From CBDUZS01 sp965371785 (lineage in GTDB: Bacteria; Fermentibacterota; Fermentibacteria; Fermentibacterales; JCC-6): a stretch of DNA of 64,000 bases. Shown here one piece after another: positions 33,326-42,459 of the stretch. Location: the NCBI GenBank assembly GCA_965371785.1, contig CBDUZS010000005.1, forward strand, positions 1 through 64,000. The letters are read 5' to 3'. The notes below the pieces were generated by a model. That model was not told the origin of the DNA. It was given only the letters and a program-made list of their open reading frames with translations, and did no database searches. The number at the start of each line of letters is the position of its first letter. The stretch's first letter is position 1. A program made the translations under genes and the position numbers.

Positions 33326-35389
33326 ATGAGACTCTGTTCGGCCGTTCTGCTAGGAATCGCTGTATCTATTTGTGCAGCAACCGAGTATGACGTAGAACGC
33401 CTTGACTATTCAAACCATGGCAGCGTTAATTCGAACCTGGATGATCCTCTCCGCCTGAGGGTAACCGACCCCCTCACGGGTTCTGCCGTAGAGGGTGTCA
33501 TGGTTACATTCAAGATGCTCGACAACAACGGCAGCCTCCTGCCCCTTCCCGGCTTCATCTACGCGCCTCTGAGTGAATCAGATGAACCAGGTCATATAAC
33601 CGAACTCGCTGTTTATACGAATGCAGATGGTATCGCCGGGGTTGACCTGGAACTCGGTTCAAGAATGGGAGAGATCAATGTAGATGCGGTTGTGCTGCTT
33701 CCCGACGGGCACATCGTCGAAGTGGAGTATGCGGTAGTCGCTATCGATCTCAAGAACATTATCTTCCAGATTGTAGGCGGACTGGCTGTTTTCCTCTTCG
33801 GTATGCGGTTGATGTCACAGGGGCTTCAGAACGTTGCGGGAAACAGGATGCGGAGCATCCTCGAGAAGCTGACCAGTAACCGCTTCATGGGAGTGATAGC
33901 CGGCGCGCTCGTAACCGCAGCAATACAGAGTTCCAGCGCAACGACGGTTATAACGGTGAGCTTTGTCAACAGTGCTCTTATGACCCTGCAGCAGGCAGTA
34001 GGGGTCGTTCTGGGTGCGAACATCGGAACCACCATCACCGGCCAGTTGATCGCCTTTAAAATAACGAGTTATGCCTATCCAATGATAGCCGTTGGTTTCA
34101 TCCTGGTAGCCTTCTCGAAGAGACGGAAGCGTCAGCTCTGGGGGCAGGTGATAATCGGTCTGGGATTGCTCTTTCTGGGAATGAATGCCATGTCCGGAAT
34201 CCTCCAGCCTCTGAGGACTTCGGCGCCGGTTCGGGATTTCTTCATGACTTTCAGTGATTCACCCATACTCGCGATACTCGCTGGAACGATTGTAACGGTC
34301 CTGGTTCAGAGTTCCAGCGCAACCGTCGGCCTGACAATGACACTTGCCGGCGCTGGTCTTATCTCGCTGCAGGGAGCCGTCTACATCGTCCTGGGTGACA
34401 ACATCGGAACGACGATAACAGCCCAGCTGGCCGCCATTGGCAGCAACAGGGCTGCAAGACGTACTGCGATGGCGCATACACTCTTCAACGTTATAGGTGC
34501 ATTTTACTTTGCTCTTCTATTGTATAACCAGAACGGATTTTTCCTTCGGCTGGTGAGAAGCCTTACGGGCGACCCCATGAGACAGGTGGCAAACGCACAT
34601 TCGATATTCAATATCTTCAACTGTCTCGTGTTCATTCCACTGGTTCCCCTCCTCACGAAACTGTGTACTCTGCTGATTCCCGGAACCGATTCCGAAAGGG
34701 AGGATAGTGTAGCAATCCAGCTGGATGAGAGACTTCTCGAAAGCCCGGTTCTGGCAATCGATGCCATCGAGCGGGAGGTCGTGAAGATGGCCCGGTATGC
34801 CGGTAAGGCCGTCAAACTTGCATCCGCTTGCTTTCTCCAGGATACTCAGACCGGTGACCGGATCATGCTCATGGAGGACAACGTTGATCTGATGCAGAGG
34901 GATATCACCATTTACGCTTCAAAACTTTTTCAGCAGAATCTGAGCAGTGAGCTGTCCCTGAAACTCCCGGTACTCCTTCATACCATAAACGACCTCGAGA
35001 GAGTATCCGATCATGCAGTCAACATGGTCGAGGCCTCGGAGAGAATACAGAACAAGGTCCTTGAACCTGATGGTCCACTCTCACTTGCAGCTATACAGGC
35101 ATCGGAGATAGTTGCGAAGATGATCGATGCCATCGTAATCTCTCTCGAGAAGTCGGACAGGCAGGCCGCCGAGAGAGCACTGATGCTCGAAGGAGAGCTC
35201 AACCAGCTCGAAGTTCAGGCAAGGAGCAGCTATGGGGAGTCACTCACCAGATTCGGTCTCTCCGATATGAACGGTCTGGCTCTGCTCGATTTCATCGATT
35301 ACTGCGAGAGAATCGGCGATCACCTGACGAACGTTGCCCAGTCCCTGCTTGGAGGGGGCGTATGGCAGGGTCAGGATGATATCCACTAG
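33326..35389 (+). CDS. Na/Pi cotransporter with N-terminal Ig-like domain and PhoU-like tail
   Basis: 687 residues from ATG 33326 (AAGGGG eight bases upstream). A signal peptide (RLCSAVLLGIAVSICAA) is followed by a beta-sandwich domain of about 120 residues (LRLRVTDPLTGSAVEGVMVT), then the NaPi-II-type core with two QSSSAT repeats (AAIQSSSATTVITVSF; VLVQSSSATVGLTMTL) and GANIGTTITGQ / GDNIGTTITAQ. The last 200 residues are a PhoU-like helical domain (LLHTINDLERVSDHAVNMVE). Predicted role: sodium-driven phosphate movement. The extracytoplasmic N-domain is an addition to the usual architecture. Confidence 0.9.
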   Translation: MRLCSAVLLGIAVSICAATEYDVERLDYSNHGSVNSNLDDPLRLRVTDPLTGSAVEGVMVTFKMLDNNGSLLPLPGFIYAPLSESDEPGHITELAVYTNADGIAGVDLELGSRMGEINVDAVVLLPDGHIVEVEYAVVAIDLKNIIFQIVGGLAVFLFGMRLMSQGLQNVAGNRMRSILEKLTSNRFMGVIAGALVTAAIQSSSATTVITVSFVNSALMTLQQAVGVVLGANIGTTITGQLIAFKITSYAYPMIAVGFILVAFSKRRKRQLWGQVIIGLGLLFLGMNAMSGILQPLRTSAPVRDFFMTFSDSPILAILAGTIVTVLVQSSSATVGLTMTLAGAGLISLQGAVYIVLGDNIGTTITAQLAAIGSNRAARRTAMAHTLFNVIGAFYFALLLYNQNGFFLRLVRSLTGDPMRQVANAHSIFNIFNCLVFIPLVPLLTKLCTLLIPGTDSEREDSVAIQLDERLLESPVLAIDAIEREVVKMARYAGKAVKLASACFLQDTQTGDRIMLMEDNVDLMQRDITIYASKLFQQNLSSELSLKLPVLLHTINDLERVSDHAVNMVEASERIQNKVLEPDGPLSLAAIQASEIVAKMIDAIVISLEKSDRQAAERALMLEGELNQLEVQARSSYGESLTRFGLSDMNGLALLDFIDYCERIGDHLTNVAQSLLGGGVWQGQDDIH

Positions 35390-35433
35390 AGTTTTCCGCT
35401 CCCTGCCCTGATCCAACTCCTTTGGAGAGAGAA

Positions 35434-35676
35434 ATGCATGAGTCAGAGATATTAGTTTCCCTGGACAGAATTGAAGAGGGTATCGCAGTCATTCTCACGA
35501 GGGAATCCTACCGCTGGCTCCTTCCAGTCGAACAGCTTCCCGAAGGAACCACGGAAGGGGATGTCCTGAGAGTACGCTTCAATATAGATCCGGAGGAGAC
35601 CGCAGCTACAGCTTCACGCATCGGTGATCTTCAGCATCGCCTGCTGGACAGAACCGGAGAACAAGATGGAGACTGA
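35434..35676 (+). CDS. DUF3006-domain protein
   Basis: 80 residues from the ATG at 35434 with GGAGAG upstream (an in-frame TTG at 35422 overlaps that site). The pattern SLDRIEEGIAVILTRESYRW, then LPVEQLPEGTTEGDVLRVRF, fits DUF3006, small beta proteins of unknown function. It overlaps rsmI by 11 bases. Confidence 0.75.
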   Translation: MHESEILVSLDRIEEGIAVILTRESYRWLLPVEQLPEGTTEGDVLRVRFNIDPEETAATASRIGDLQHRLLDRTGEQDGD

Positions 35677-36349
35677 CCCGGGCATCCTGGTGCTCGTTGC
35701 TACCCCCATAGGAAACCTGGGAGATCTTTCCCCCAGAGCCTCGCGTATCCTGCAGGATGCCGATGCCGTTCTGGCTGAAGACACCAGGCGAACCCGGAAG
35801 CTGCTCGATAATCCCAGGAAACTTTTGAGCTACAACGACCACAATGCTGCTGGCCGACTTCCCGAAATGGGCAAACTCCTGATGCAGGGGAAAACGGTGG
35901 CAGTTGTATCCGATGCCGGGACACCGGGAATATCCGACCCGGCTTATCGCGCAGTTCGAAAAGCACTTGAAGTAGGTGCAATCGTCACTGTGATACCTGG
36001 TCCAACTGCTGTGATTGCAGCTCTGGTAGGCTCCGGCCTTCCGGTTGACAGGTTCTGTTTCGAAGGCTTTCTGCCAAGGAAGAAGGGAGCGCGGCGGAAG
36101 AGGCTGGAAGAGGCAGGGCGTTATCCTGGAACGCTGATCTTTTTCATAGGGCCGCATCACCTTTCCCGTTACCTGTTTGAAATGTACGAAGTGCTCGGTG
36201 ACAGACCTGCATGTGTTGCCAGAGAACTTACGAAGCTTCATGAGGAGTACGTCAGGGGAGCCCTCGGGGAGCTCGCAACGATATATTCCGAGTGTTCCGT
36301 CCGTGGAGAGATAACGCTTCTCGTCGGAGGAACACGTACGGTTGATTGA
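35666..36349 (+). CDS. rsmI: 16S rRNA (cytidine(1402)-2'-O)-methyltransferase
   Basis: 227 residues, slightly shorter than typical (about 280) because the C-terminal helical extension is absent. SAM-dependent methylase of tetrapyrrole-methylase fold: LVATPIGNLGDLSPRASRIL, AEDTRRTRKLL, VSDAGTPGISDPAYRAV, VIPGPTAVIAALVGSGLP and CFEGFLPRKKGARRKRL. Modifies the ribosomal P-site nucleotide C1402. Overlaps the DUF3006 gene. Confidence 0.95.
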   Translation: METDPGILVLVATPIGNLGDLSPRASRILQDADAVLAEDTRRTRKLLDNPRKLLSYNDHNAAGRLPEMGKLLMQGKTVAVVSDAGTPGISDPAYRAVRKALEVGAIVTVIPGPTAVIAALVGSGLPVDRFCFEGFLPRKKGARRKRLEEAGRYPGTLIFFIGPHHLSRYLFEMYEVLGDRPACVARELTKLHEEYVRGALGELATIYSECSVRGEITLLVGGTRTVD

Positions 36350-36374
36350 CTTATATGCGATGGATTCCTATTTT
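36346..36374 (+). promoter_or_regulatory. Candidate promoter for the phosphatidyltransferase-ino1-tmk run
   Basis: TTGACT at 36346-36351, 17-base spacer, TATTTT at 36369-36374. It overlaps the last codon of rsmI and precedes the phosphatidyltransferase start at 36402. Confidence 0.5.
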
Positions 36375-36401
36375 TCATAGCCATTTGCAGTTGGAGGTTA
36401 C

Positions 36402-37019
36402 TTGGGTCTCGACAGTATCAGGAAGGCTGGCAGACAGCTCCTTGAACCGCTGGTGAAGTTGCTGGCCAGACTGGGTGTGAGTCCAGCTGCGGTAACCGTT
36501 TCAGGGCTTGTTATGGCCGGTATTGCTGCAGGATTCATCTGGAATGGGCTTTACTGGCAGGGAGCCCTGCTTCTCTATCTGGGAAGTATCCTGGATGCGG
36601 TGGATGGCGGTCTGGCAAGAGAACTGGGCCGTGAATCCAGAGCGGGAGCAGTCCTGGATTCGACGCTGGACCGAATAGGTGAGCTGTTCGTGCTGGCTGC
36701 GATTCTTACGGGAACTGCCGGCACGGAGCACAAAGTTCTTCTGTATCTCGTTCCCGCTGCCCTGGGTGGCTCGTTCATGGTCAGCTATGTACGGGCGAGG
36801 GCGGAAGGTGTTGGAATCGATTGCTCGGTTGGCGTGTTTACGCGAACCGAGAGGCTTGTCCTCATTATTACGGGTCTCGTGCTGGCGGGAGTACTCGCCG
36901 CAGGAAGTTCTGTTCTGGTCTGGATGCTGGCAGTGGTGTCCGGAGGAACCTGGCTGACGTTTGCTCAGAGACTCTGGGTTGTTACAAGAAATGGACGCAA
37001 CTCGCGTCCGGAGTCGTAG
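36402..37019 (+). CDS. CDP-alcohol phosphatidyltransferase, probable phosphatidylinositol phosphate synthase
   Basis: 205 residues with about six membrane segments. The CDP-OH-P motif is complete: D65, D68, G69, R73 in LDAVDGGLARE and G82, D86, D90 in AGAVLDSTLDR. Such enzymes transfer a phosphatidyl group from CDP-diacylglycerol to an alcohol at the inner membrane. The next gene makes inositol 1-phosphate, so the acceptor is probably inositol phosphate as in actinobacterial PIP synthase; this is inference from context. TTG start with GGAGG four bases upstream. Confidence 0.85.
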   Translation: MGLDSIRKAGRQLLEPLVKLLARLGVSPAAVTVSGLVMAGIAAGFIWNGLYWQGALLLYLGSILDAVDGGLARELGRESRAGAVLDSTLDRIGELFVLAAILTGTAGTEHKVLLYLVPAALGGSFMVSYVRARAEGVGIDCSVGVFTRTERLVLIITGLVLAGVLAAGSSVLVWMLAVVSGGTWLTFAQRLWVVTRNGRNSRPES

Positions 37020-37041
37020 ATCCCCTCAGGGGAGGATATGA

Positions 37042-38148
37042 ATGTCTAAGAAGATCAGAGTAGCTATTATCGGAGTTGGCAATTGCGCCAGCAGCCTCGT
37101 GCAGGGTGTCGAGTACTACAGGAAAGCGTCTTCAACAGATAGAGTACCAGGACTCATGCACGTGAATCTCGGTGGTTACCACGTTAAAGATGTCGAATTC
37201 TCATCTTCATTCGACATCAACATTACGAAAGTCGGGAAGGATCTCAGCGAAGCTATCTTCGCCGATCCGAACTGCACGATCAAACTCTGTGATGTTCCAA
37301 ATCTTTCCGTGCCGGTTCACAGAGGCATGACGCACGACGGCATAGGTAAATACCTCAAACCGATCATCAAGAAGGCTCCCGGATCTACTGCGGACATAGT
37401 AGGGATCCTGAAGGAAACGAAGACCGATGTAGTCGTGAATTATCTCCCGGTCGGCTCGGAAGAGGCAACCAAATGGTACGTCGAGCAGATTCTCGAGGCT
37501 GGATGCGCGTTTGTCAATGCAATCCCGGTCTTCATCGCCTCCGAACATTACTGGCAGAAACGCTTCCGCGACAAGGGACTGCCGGTTCTCGGCGATGACA
37601 TCAAGAGCCAGGTCGGCGCAACAATTCTCCACAGGGTCATGACACGGCTCTTCGAGGACAGAGGAGTGAAACTCGATAGAACCTACCAGCTCAACGTCGG
37701 CGGCAACACGGATTTCCTTAACATGCTCGAGCGTGAGCGTCTTGAATCCAAGAAGATATCCAAGACGAATGCCGTCACTTCCCAGATCCCCGGCGGTATA
37801 GAACCGAGGAATGTACACATTGGCCCCAGTGATTACATCGAATGGCTGGATGATCGCAAGTGGTGCTACATACGCATGGAGGGAACCAGCTTCGGAGATG
37901 TTCCTCTGAACATCGAAGCAAAGCTCGAAGTCTGGGACAGCCCCAACTCCGCCGGTGTGATAATCGATGCGGTAAGGTGCGCGAAACTTGCATTGGACAA
38001 CGGTCTTTCCGGCGCGATCGAAGCGCCTTCCTCCTATTTCTTCAAGTCTCCTCCGGTCCAGCATTACGACGATCAGTGTCGAATCATGACCGAGGAGTAC
38101 ATCGGCAAGTATGCAAAGACCGGAACCAGGAACTCAGAGAAGAAGTAA
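37042..38148 (+). CDS. ino1: Inositol-3-phosphate synthase (myo-inositol-1-phosphate synthase)
   Basis: 368 residues; converts glucose 6-phosphate to inositol 3-phosphate with bound NAD. The N-terminal Rossmann loop [63 protein letters not shown] and the catalytic-region KSTKTN-like ISKTNAVTS are all characteristic of the bacterial/archaeal short form. A small palindrome TCCCC-TCA-GGGGA (37021-37033) contains part of its ribosome binding site. It overlaps tmk by 38 bases. Confidence 0.95.
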   Translation: MSKKIRVAIIGVGNCASSLVQGVEYYRKASSTDRVPGLMHVNLGGYHVKDVEFSSSFDINITKVGKDLSEAIFADPNCTIKLCDVPNLSVPVHRGMTHDGIGKYLKPIIKKAPGSTADIVGILKETKTDVVVNYLPVGSEEATKWYVEQILEAGCAFVNAIPVFIASEHYWQKRFRDKGLPVLGDDIKSQVGATILHRVMTRLFEDRGVKLDRTYQLNVGGNTDFLNMLERERLESKKISKTNAVTSQIPGGIEPRNVHIGPSDYIEWLDDRKWCYIRMEGTSFGDVPLNIEAKLEVWDSPNSAGVIIDAVRCAKLALDNGLSGAIEAPSSYFFKSPPVQHYDDQCRIMTEEYIGKYAKTGTRNSEKK

Positions 38149-38800
38149 CGGAAACGGCATATCCGGTTTCTTTATTACCCTCGAGGGAGTCGAAGGAGCC
38201 GGCAAGTCGACCCGTTGCCACAATCTTGTTCTGACACTGAGAAACGAAGGGTACGACGTCGTCCATACTCGCGAACCCGGCGGTCCCCCGATTGCCGAGA
38301 GGATTCGTGAGCTCCTCCTCGATACCGAACACGTTGTCGCGCCTCTTGTTGAACTCATGCTCTACCTTGCTGCGAGAGCGGCAAACGTGCACTCCGTAAT
38401 AATGCCGGCTCTCGAATCGGGCAAACTCGTAGTCTGTGAAAGGTTCTCCGATGCAACGGTCGCCTACCAGGTCTGGGGTCGCGGGTTGCCTGAAGCCGCA
38501 GTCAGAAAAGCCATCGACCTGGCAACTGACGGGCTGGTTCCGGATCTTACCGTGCTGCTTGATCTCGATCCCGAGGAAGGTTTTCGGCGGCTCGATCAAC
38601 AGCAGAGAACTCTGGATAGAATCGAAACCGAGAAGCTGGATTTCCACCGGAGAGTCAGGCAGGGGTACCTGGAACTATCGAAGACTGAGCCGCGTTTCTA
38701 CACAATCGACGCATCATTGCCTGAGAATCAACAGGACCGGCTCTTGCTAGAGCATGTCATCCGCCTTTTAAAAGACAACGAAGGCGGGAAGGAAGGCTGA
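38111..38800 (+). CDS. tmk: Thymidylate kinase
   Basis: 229 residues; makes dTDP from dTMP. P-loop [16 protein letters not shown], the dTMP-binding [36 protein letters not shown], and a Q-rich lid region [15 protein letters not shown] 38111 is the only canonical start before the P-loop and lies inside ino1; the first 17 residues are not conserved-looking, so initiation may be elsewhere. Confidence 0.93.
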   Translation: MQRPEPGTQRRSNGNGISGFFITLEGVEGAGKSTRCHNLVLTLRNEGYDVVHTREPGGPPIAERIRELLLDTEHVVAPLVELMLYLAARAANVHSVIMPALESGKLVVCERFSDATVAYQVWGRGLPEAAVRKAIDLATDGLVPDLTVLLDLDPEEGFRRLDQQQRTLDRIETEKLDFHRRVRQGYLELSKTEPRFYTIDASLPENQQDRLLLEHVIRLLKDNEGGKEG

Positions 38801-38805
38801 ACTAA

Positions 38806-40275
38806 ATGAGAAGATTCATTCCCGGATGGGTTATGGTAATGGCTGCAACCGCTCTGCTGGTTGCAACCGGTTTCACTGTTCTGCCTTCAGCACGTGCAGA
38901 AAGCGCAGCATCCAGGGCTTCTGCGCTCGAACTGTTCCTCGATGTCTACAGTATGACCAGAGCAACGTACGTAGATAAACTCGAGTCACAGGCTCTTATC
39001 GAGGCCGCACTGAGCGGGATGCTGGACTCCCTTGACCCCAACAGCATGCTGCTCACCCCCGCAGAGTACGAGAACCTCAGGATTCAACTCGAGGGTTCCT
39101 TCGAGGGTGTGGGTATTACTCTCGGGACAAGGGATGACTGGCTTACAGTGGTCTCGCCAATCGAGGAGACTCCTGCCCACCGCGCCGGGATGAAGGCCGG
39201 AGACAGAATAGTCGAAATCGATGGTGATACGACCGAAGGCATGTCGACGGACGAAGCGGTATCACGGATCAGAGGCCCGGATGGGACGATTGTCGATCTG
39301 ACAATCGTCAGACCGGGTATGGCAGACTCTATCCTCTTCAGCATCACTCGGGGAGTAATCGATTTTCCTTCGGTATCTACAGGCTTCATGGTGAATGACA
39401 ATACGGGCTATGTGAGGTTGTCGCGGTTCTCGGAGGAATCGGCCCGGGATCTTCTCAGAGTCATCCGGGAACTCGAGGAAGAGGGTGCCGAAAACCTTAT
39501 TTTCGATCTCAGAGGGAATTCGGGAGGGCTCTTCAACCCATCCATAGACGTAGCGGATATTTTTCTCCCATCCGCGTCCGAGGTCGTCATGACAAGGGGA
39601 CAGGCAGTGGGAGAGAGAACTTACTATTGCAGTCGCGGCGTACTTTTCCGCGGAAACACCGTAGTCCTGATAGATGGAGGCAGTGCAAGCTCCTCCGAGA
39701 TAGTGGCAGGTGCCCTTCAGGATCACGGCGCGGCAACGATCATAGGCACGAGGTCCTTTGGTAAGGGTTCCGTTCAGTCACTCTCCGATCTCGGTACGTA
39801 TCCGGGTCTCGGGCAGTACGGTGTAAAGCTGACCACTGCAAGGTACTACACGCCTTCTGGTAGAAGCATCGACAGAACTCTCAGAGATGATTTCTTCGAA
39901 ATCGACGCACTCGAGGACTGGGGTATCGAACCTGATATAACAGTTGAGCCCAACGAGTTCGACGGCAGACTCATGGCCGATCTTGAGATGGGCTCCTGGT
40001 TCTTCAAATTTGCGGTCGAATACACCTTGGAATACAGTGTGTCCGAGGACTTCTGGCCCGATGAAGAAGTTGTACAGTCGTTCAGAGAATACCTTGATCG
40101 ATCTTCCTTCGAATGGAACGAAGAAGAATTCGAACAGAGTCTCGATTACATTGAACGTGCACTTCTCCGGGAGATAGCTCTGAGGGAATGGGATATGGAT
40201 TCCTATTACAGAGCCCTGATTCCGCACGATCAGTACGTACAGCAAGCTCTTGAGTTCCTGAGCGAACGGGGATGA
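38806..40275 (+). CDS. S41-family C-terminal processing peptidase
   Basis: 489 residues with a signal peptide/anchor (WVMVMAATALLVATGFTVLPSARA). Helical N-domain with DSLDPNSMLLTPAEY, a PDZ domain (about 95-180; GVGITLGTRDDWLTVVSPI, MKAGDRIVEIDGD), and the catalytic core with the Ser motif DGGSASSSEIVAGAL and the Lys motif GTRSFGKGSVQS. A C-terminal extension of about 100 residues is rich in Glu. Acts in the periplasm on misfolded or maturing proteins. Confidence 0.93.
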   Translation: MRRFIPGWVMVMAATALLVATGFTVLPSARAESAASRASALELFLDVYSMTRATYVDKLESQALIEAALSGMLDSLDPNSMLLTPAEYENLRIQLEGSFEGVGITLGTRDDWLTVVSPIEETPAHRAGMKAGDRIVEIDGDTTEGMSTDEAVSRIRGPDGTIVDLTIVRPGMADSILFSITRGVIDFPSVSTGFMVNDNTGYVRLSRFSEESARDLLRVIRELEEEGAENLIFDLRGNSGGLFNPSIDVADIFLPSASEVVMTRGQAVGERTYYCSRGVLFRGNTVVLIDGGSASSSEIVAGALQDHGAATIIGTRSFGKGSVQSLSDLGTYPGLGQYGVKLTTARYYTPSGRSIDRTLRDDFFEIDALEDWGIEPDITVEPNEFDGRLMADLEMGSWFFKFAVEYTLEYSVSEDFWPDEEVVQSFREYLDRSSFEWNEEEFEQSLDYIERALLREIALREWDMDSYYRALIPHDQYVQQALEFLSERG

Positions 40276-40281
40276 GATTCC

Positions 40282-41679
40282 GTGAAGATAAGGTTCGGTA
40301 CTTCCGGCTGGCGAGGTGTAATAGCTCGAGAATTCACCTGGGACAGGGTTCAGATTCTCGTTGATGCGATTTCCGTGTGGCTCCAGAGAAGAGATCAGAG
40401 ATCGATAGTCATAGGCGGAGACACCCGTTTCCTCTCTCCCGAGCTTGCTCGAAGCACTGCCTCACGGATGGCCGGATACGGCTTCAGGGTCTACCTTGCC
40501 GATCGTCCGGTTCCCACCCCTGTTCTCTCCCACGCCCTCCGGAGTCTTGGCGCCGGGGGTATCATCAATTTCACCGCAAGTCACAACCCGCCTGTCTACA
40601 ACGGAATCAAGTTCTCTCCAGATCATGGGGGACCTGCGTCGGATGACGTTACTTCCGCAATCGAAAATCTGATCGAATCGGGATCGAAACCGGGCACTGG
40701 CACCGGCTCCGTTGAAGAGCATGATTTCATTGTACCGTACCTGGAGGAGATTGATAAATTCCTCGACGCATCGGTTTTTCGAGACAGTGATCTCCGGCTT
40801 GTATACGATGCGTTCTCCGGAACCGGTTCGGGCGTACTGGACAGGAAACTGATCCAGCTCGGAGCATCTGTAAGGGTGATCAACGGTGTGCGGGATCCTC
40901 TCTTTGCCGGAAAGCAACACCCCGAGCCGAATGAGAGCGGGCTCGAGGAACTGGCGGCTTCCGTTGTCAGAAGCGGAGCGTCGCTGGGACTTGGAACAGA
41001 CGGTGACGCAGACAGGTTCGGTCTTGTCGACGAAAGAGGGAAGTACGTATCACCACATGACTTCTTTCCATTACTTCTTGATTACCTTGTCTCTTCGCGG
41101 GGGTGGGGTGGAACCGTGGCCAGATCAATCACCACGAGCAGCATGCTGGACAGGGTTGCCTCCGCACTTGGAATTCCGGTCGAGGTAACACCCGTAGGTT
41201 TCAAATATCTTGGTGCTTTCATGATGGAACGGGATGTCGTTCTCGCCTGTGAAGAGAGCGGCGGCATGTCCATTCTCGGACATGTTCCGGAGAAGGACGG
41301 GGTGCTTGCCTGCCTGCTTGCGGCGGAGATGATCTGTGCCCGGGGGAAGAGCATTTCAGAACAGATAGAAGCGCTCTGGTGCAGGTACGGGCGTCTGTTC
41401 AACGAACGGATAGATATCCCGCTCAGCCCCCCTACGTGTGAGTCAGTGCAAAGGGTGTTCTTCTCTTCTGCTCCGGAGGAGATTGCCGGGCGGCCGGTAA
41501 CGGGAATCGATCGAAAAGACGGTTCGAAAATCCTGTTAGAGGATGACACCTACGTTCTGATCCGACTGAGCGGTACGGAGCCTCTCGCAAGGATCTACGT
41601 ACAGGCGGATTCTCCCGAATTGATCCCGGAGCTGGTCGAGGGCGTAAAGTCGCTCATCCGAGAAGGAACACTCGCTTGA
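40282..41679 (+). CDS. Phosphohexomutase (phosphoglucomutase/phosphomannomutase/GlmM family)
   Basis: 465 residues; interconverts hexose 1- and 6-phosphates. FGTSGWRG at the start, phosphoserine S100 in FTASHNPPVYNGIKFSP, the metal site TDGDADRFG, ESGGMSILGH for sugar specificity and RLSGTEPLARIY for phosphate binding. Specificity (glucose, mannose or glucosamine) cannot be decided from sequence alone. GTG start, six bases after the S41 peptidase stop; it overlaps yceD by four bases. Confidence 0.92.
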   Translation: MKIRFGTSGWRGVIAREFTWDRVQILVDAISVWLQRRDQRSIVIGGDTRFLSPELARSTASRMAGYGFRVYLADRPVPTPVLSHALRSLGAGGIINFTASHNPPVYNGIKFSPDHGGPASDDVTSAIENLIESGSKPGTGTGSVEEHDFIVPYLEEIDKFLDASVFRDSDLRLVYDAFSGTGSGVLDRKLIQLGASVRVINGVRDPLFAGKQHPEPNESGLEELAASVVRSGASLGLGTDGDADRFGLVDERGKYVSPHDFFPLLLDYLVSSRGWGGTVARSITTSSMLDRVASALGIPVEVTPVGFKYLGAFMMERDVVLACEESGGMSILGHVPEKDGVLACLLAAEMICARGKSISEQIEALWCRYGRLFNERIDIPLSPPTCESVQRVFFSSAPEEIAGRPVTGIDRKDGSKILLEDDTYVLIRLSGTEPLARIYVQADSPELIPELVEGVKSLIREGTLA

Positions 41680-42152
41680 AATTCAATACAAGCACACTCT
41701 CTCTCGATCTGGGTTCGATCCGTAGCGGAAGCTGCACTGAGAGCTACAGTATACCGCTCGACGAAATCGAATGGAATCTGCCGGACCTGGAGCCAGCCGG
41801 TTCTACTGGAATACTGGAGCTCTCGGTCACATGCCGTGAGGGCACATGGATCTGCAGCGGTTTCTTTTCCGTCGAGTTCGTTACACCATGTGCGCGGTGC
41901 CTCGAGAAAACGTTCTTCACTGTTGATGCGGAAGTGTACAAAATTTACACCTGGGACGAACAACTTGCTGATGACCTGGACACGGAGCTTATCACGAGTT
42001 CAGACGGAACCGTGAGCATACTTGACGCCGTACGTGAAGCTGTAATACTTTCCGTGCCCGGTAGGTCGTTATGCCGCGAGGATTGTAGCGGTTTATGTCC
42101 TACATGTGGAGTTAATCTTAATGTTACTAGTTGTGAGCACTCTGGCTCCTGA
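41676..42152 (+). CDS. yceD: YceD/DUF177 family protein
   Basis: 158 residues. The central PCARCLEKTFFTVDAEVYKIY and the C-terminal cysteines LCREDCSGLCPTCGVNLN match DUF177 (YceD), which is linked to 23S rRNA accumulation and typically lies directly upstream of rpmF, as here. TTG start overlapping the previous stop. Its own stop codon lies in the terminator stem at 42144-42165. Confidence 0.88.
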   Translation: MKFNTSTLSLDLGSIRSGSCTESYSIPLDEIEWNLPDLEPAGSTGILELSVTCREGTWICSGFFSVEFVTPCARCLEKTFFTVDAEVYKIYTWDEQLADDLDTELITSSDGTVSILDAVREAVILSVPGRSLCREDCSGLCPTCGVNLNVTSCEHSGS

Positions 42153-42170
42153 AGCTGCGGGAGCCTTTTT
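42144..42170 (+). terminator. Intrinsic terminator or attenuator between yceD and rpmF
   Basis: GGCTCC (42144-42149) / GGAGCC (42160-42165) with a ten-base loop, followed directly by five T. The structure has a clean U-tract although yceD and rpmF are normally cotranscribed, so it may set the ratio of upstream genes to rpmF and fatty-acid genes. Confidence 0.65.
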
Positions 42171-42185
42171 GAAAGAGAGAATAAC

Positions 42186-42368
42186 ATGCCGGTTCCGAAG
42201 AGAAGACATTCCTCCTCGAGGAGAGACAAGCGCAGAGCAAACTGGAAGCTTGAAGTAGCTTCGACGAGCAACTGTCCACAGTGCGGTGAACCCAGGCTTC
42301 CACACAGGGTATGCAAGCACTGCGGATTCTATGCCGGTCGTCAGGTTATCGAGCCCGAGGTCGAATAG
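42186..42368 (+). CDS. rpmF: 50S ribosomal protein L32
   Basis: 60 residues. [20 protein letters not shown] is the typical L32 start and the zinc ribbon uses CPQCGEP and CKHCGFYAG. It sits between yceD and plsX in the widely conserved order. Confidence 0.97.
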   Translation: MPVPKRRHSSSRRDKRRANWKLEVASTSNCPQCGEPRLPHRVCKHCGFYAGRQVIEPEVE

Positions 42369-42459
42369 CACTTTGTTTACACGCGCCGGCTTCGAGATCG
42401 TACCCGGCGTTGTGATTCTCAGAATGTAATCCACCACTTTCTCTGAACGGGAGATATTC

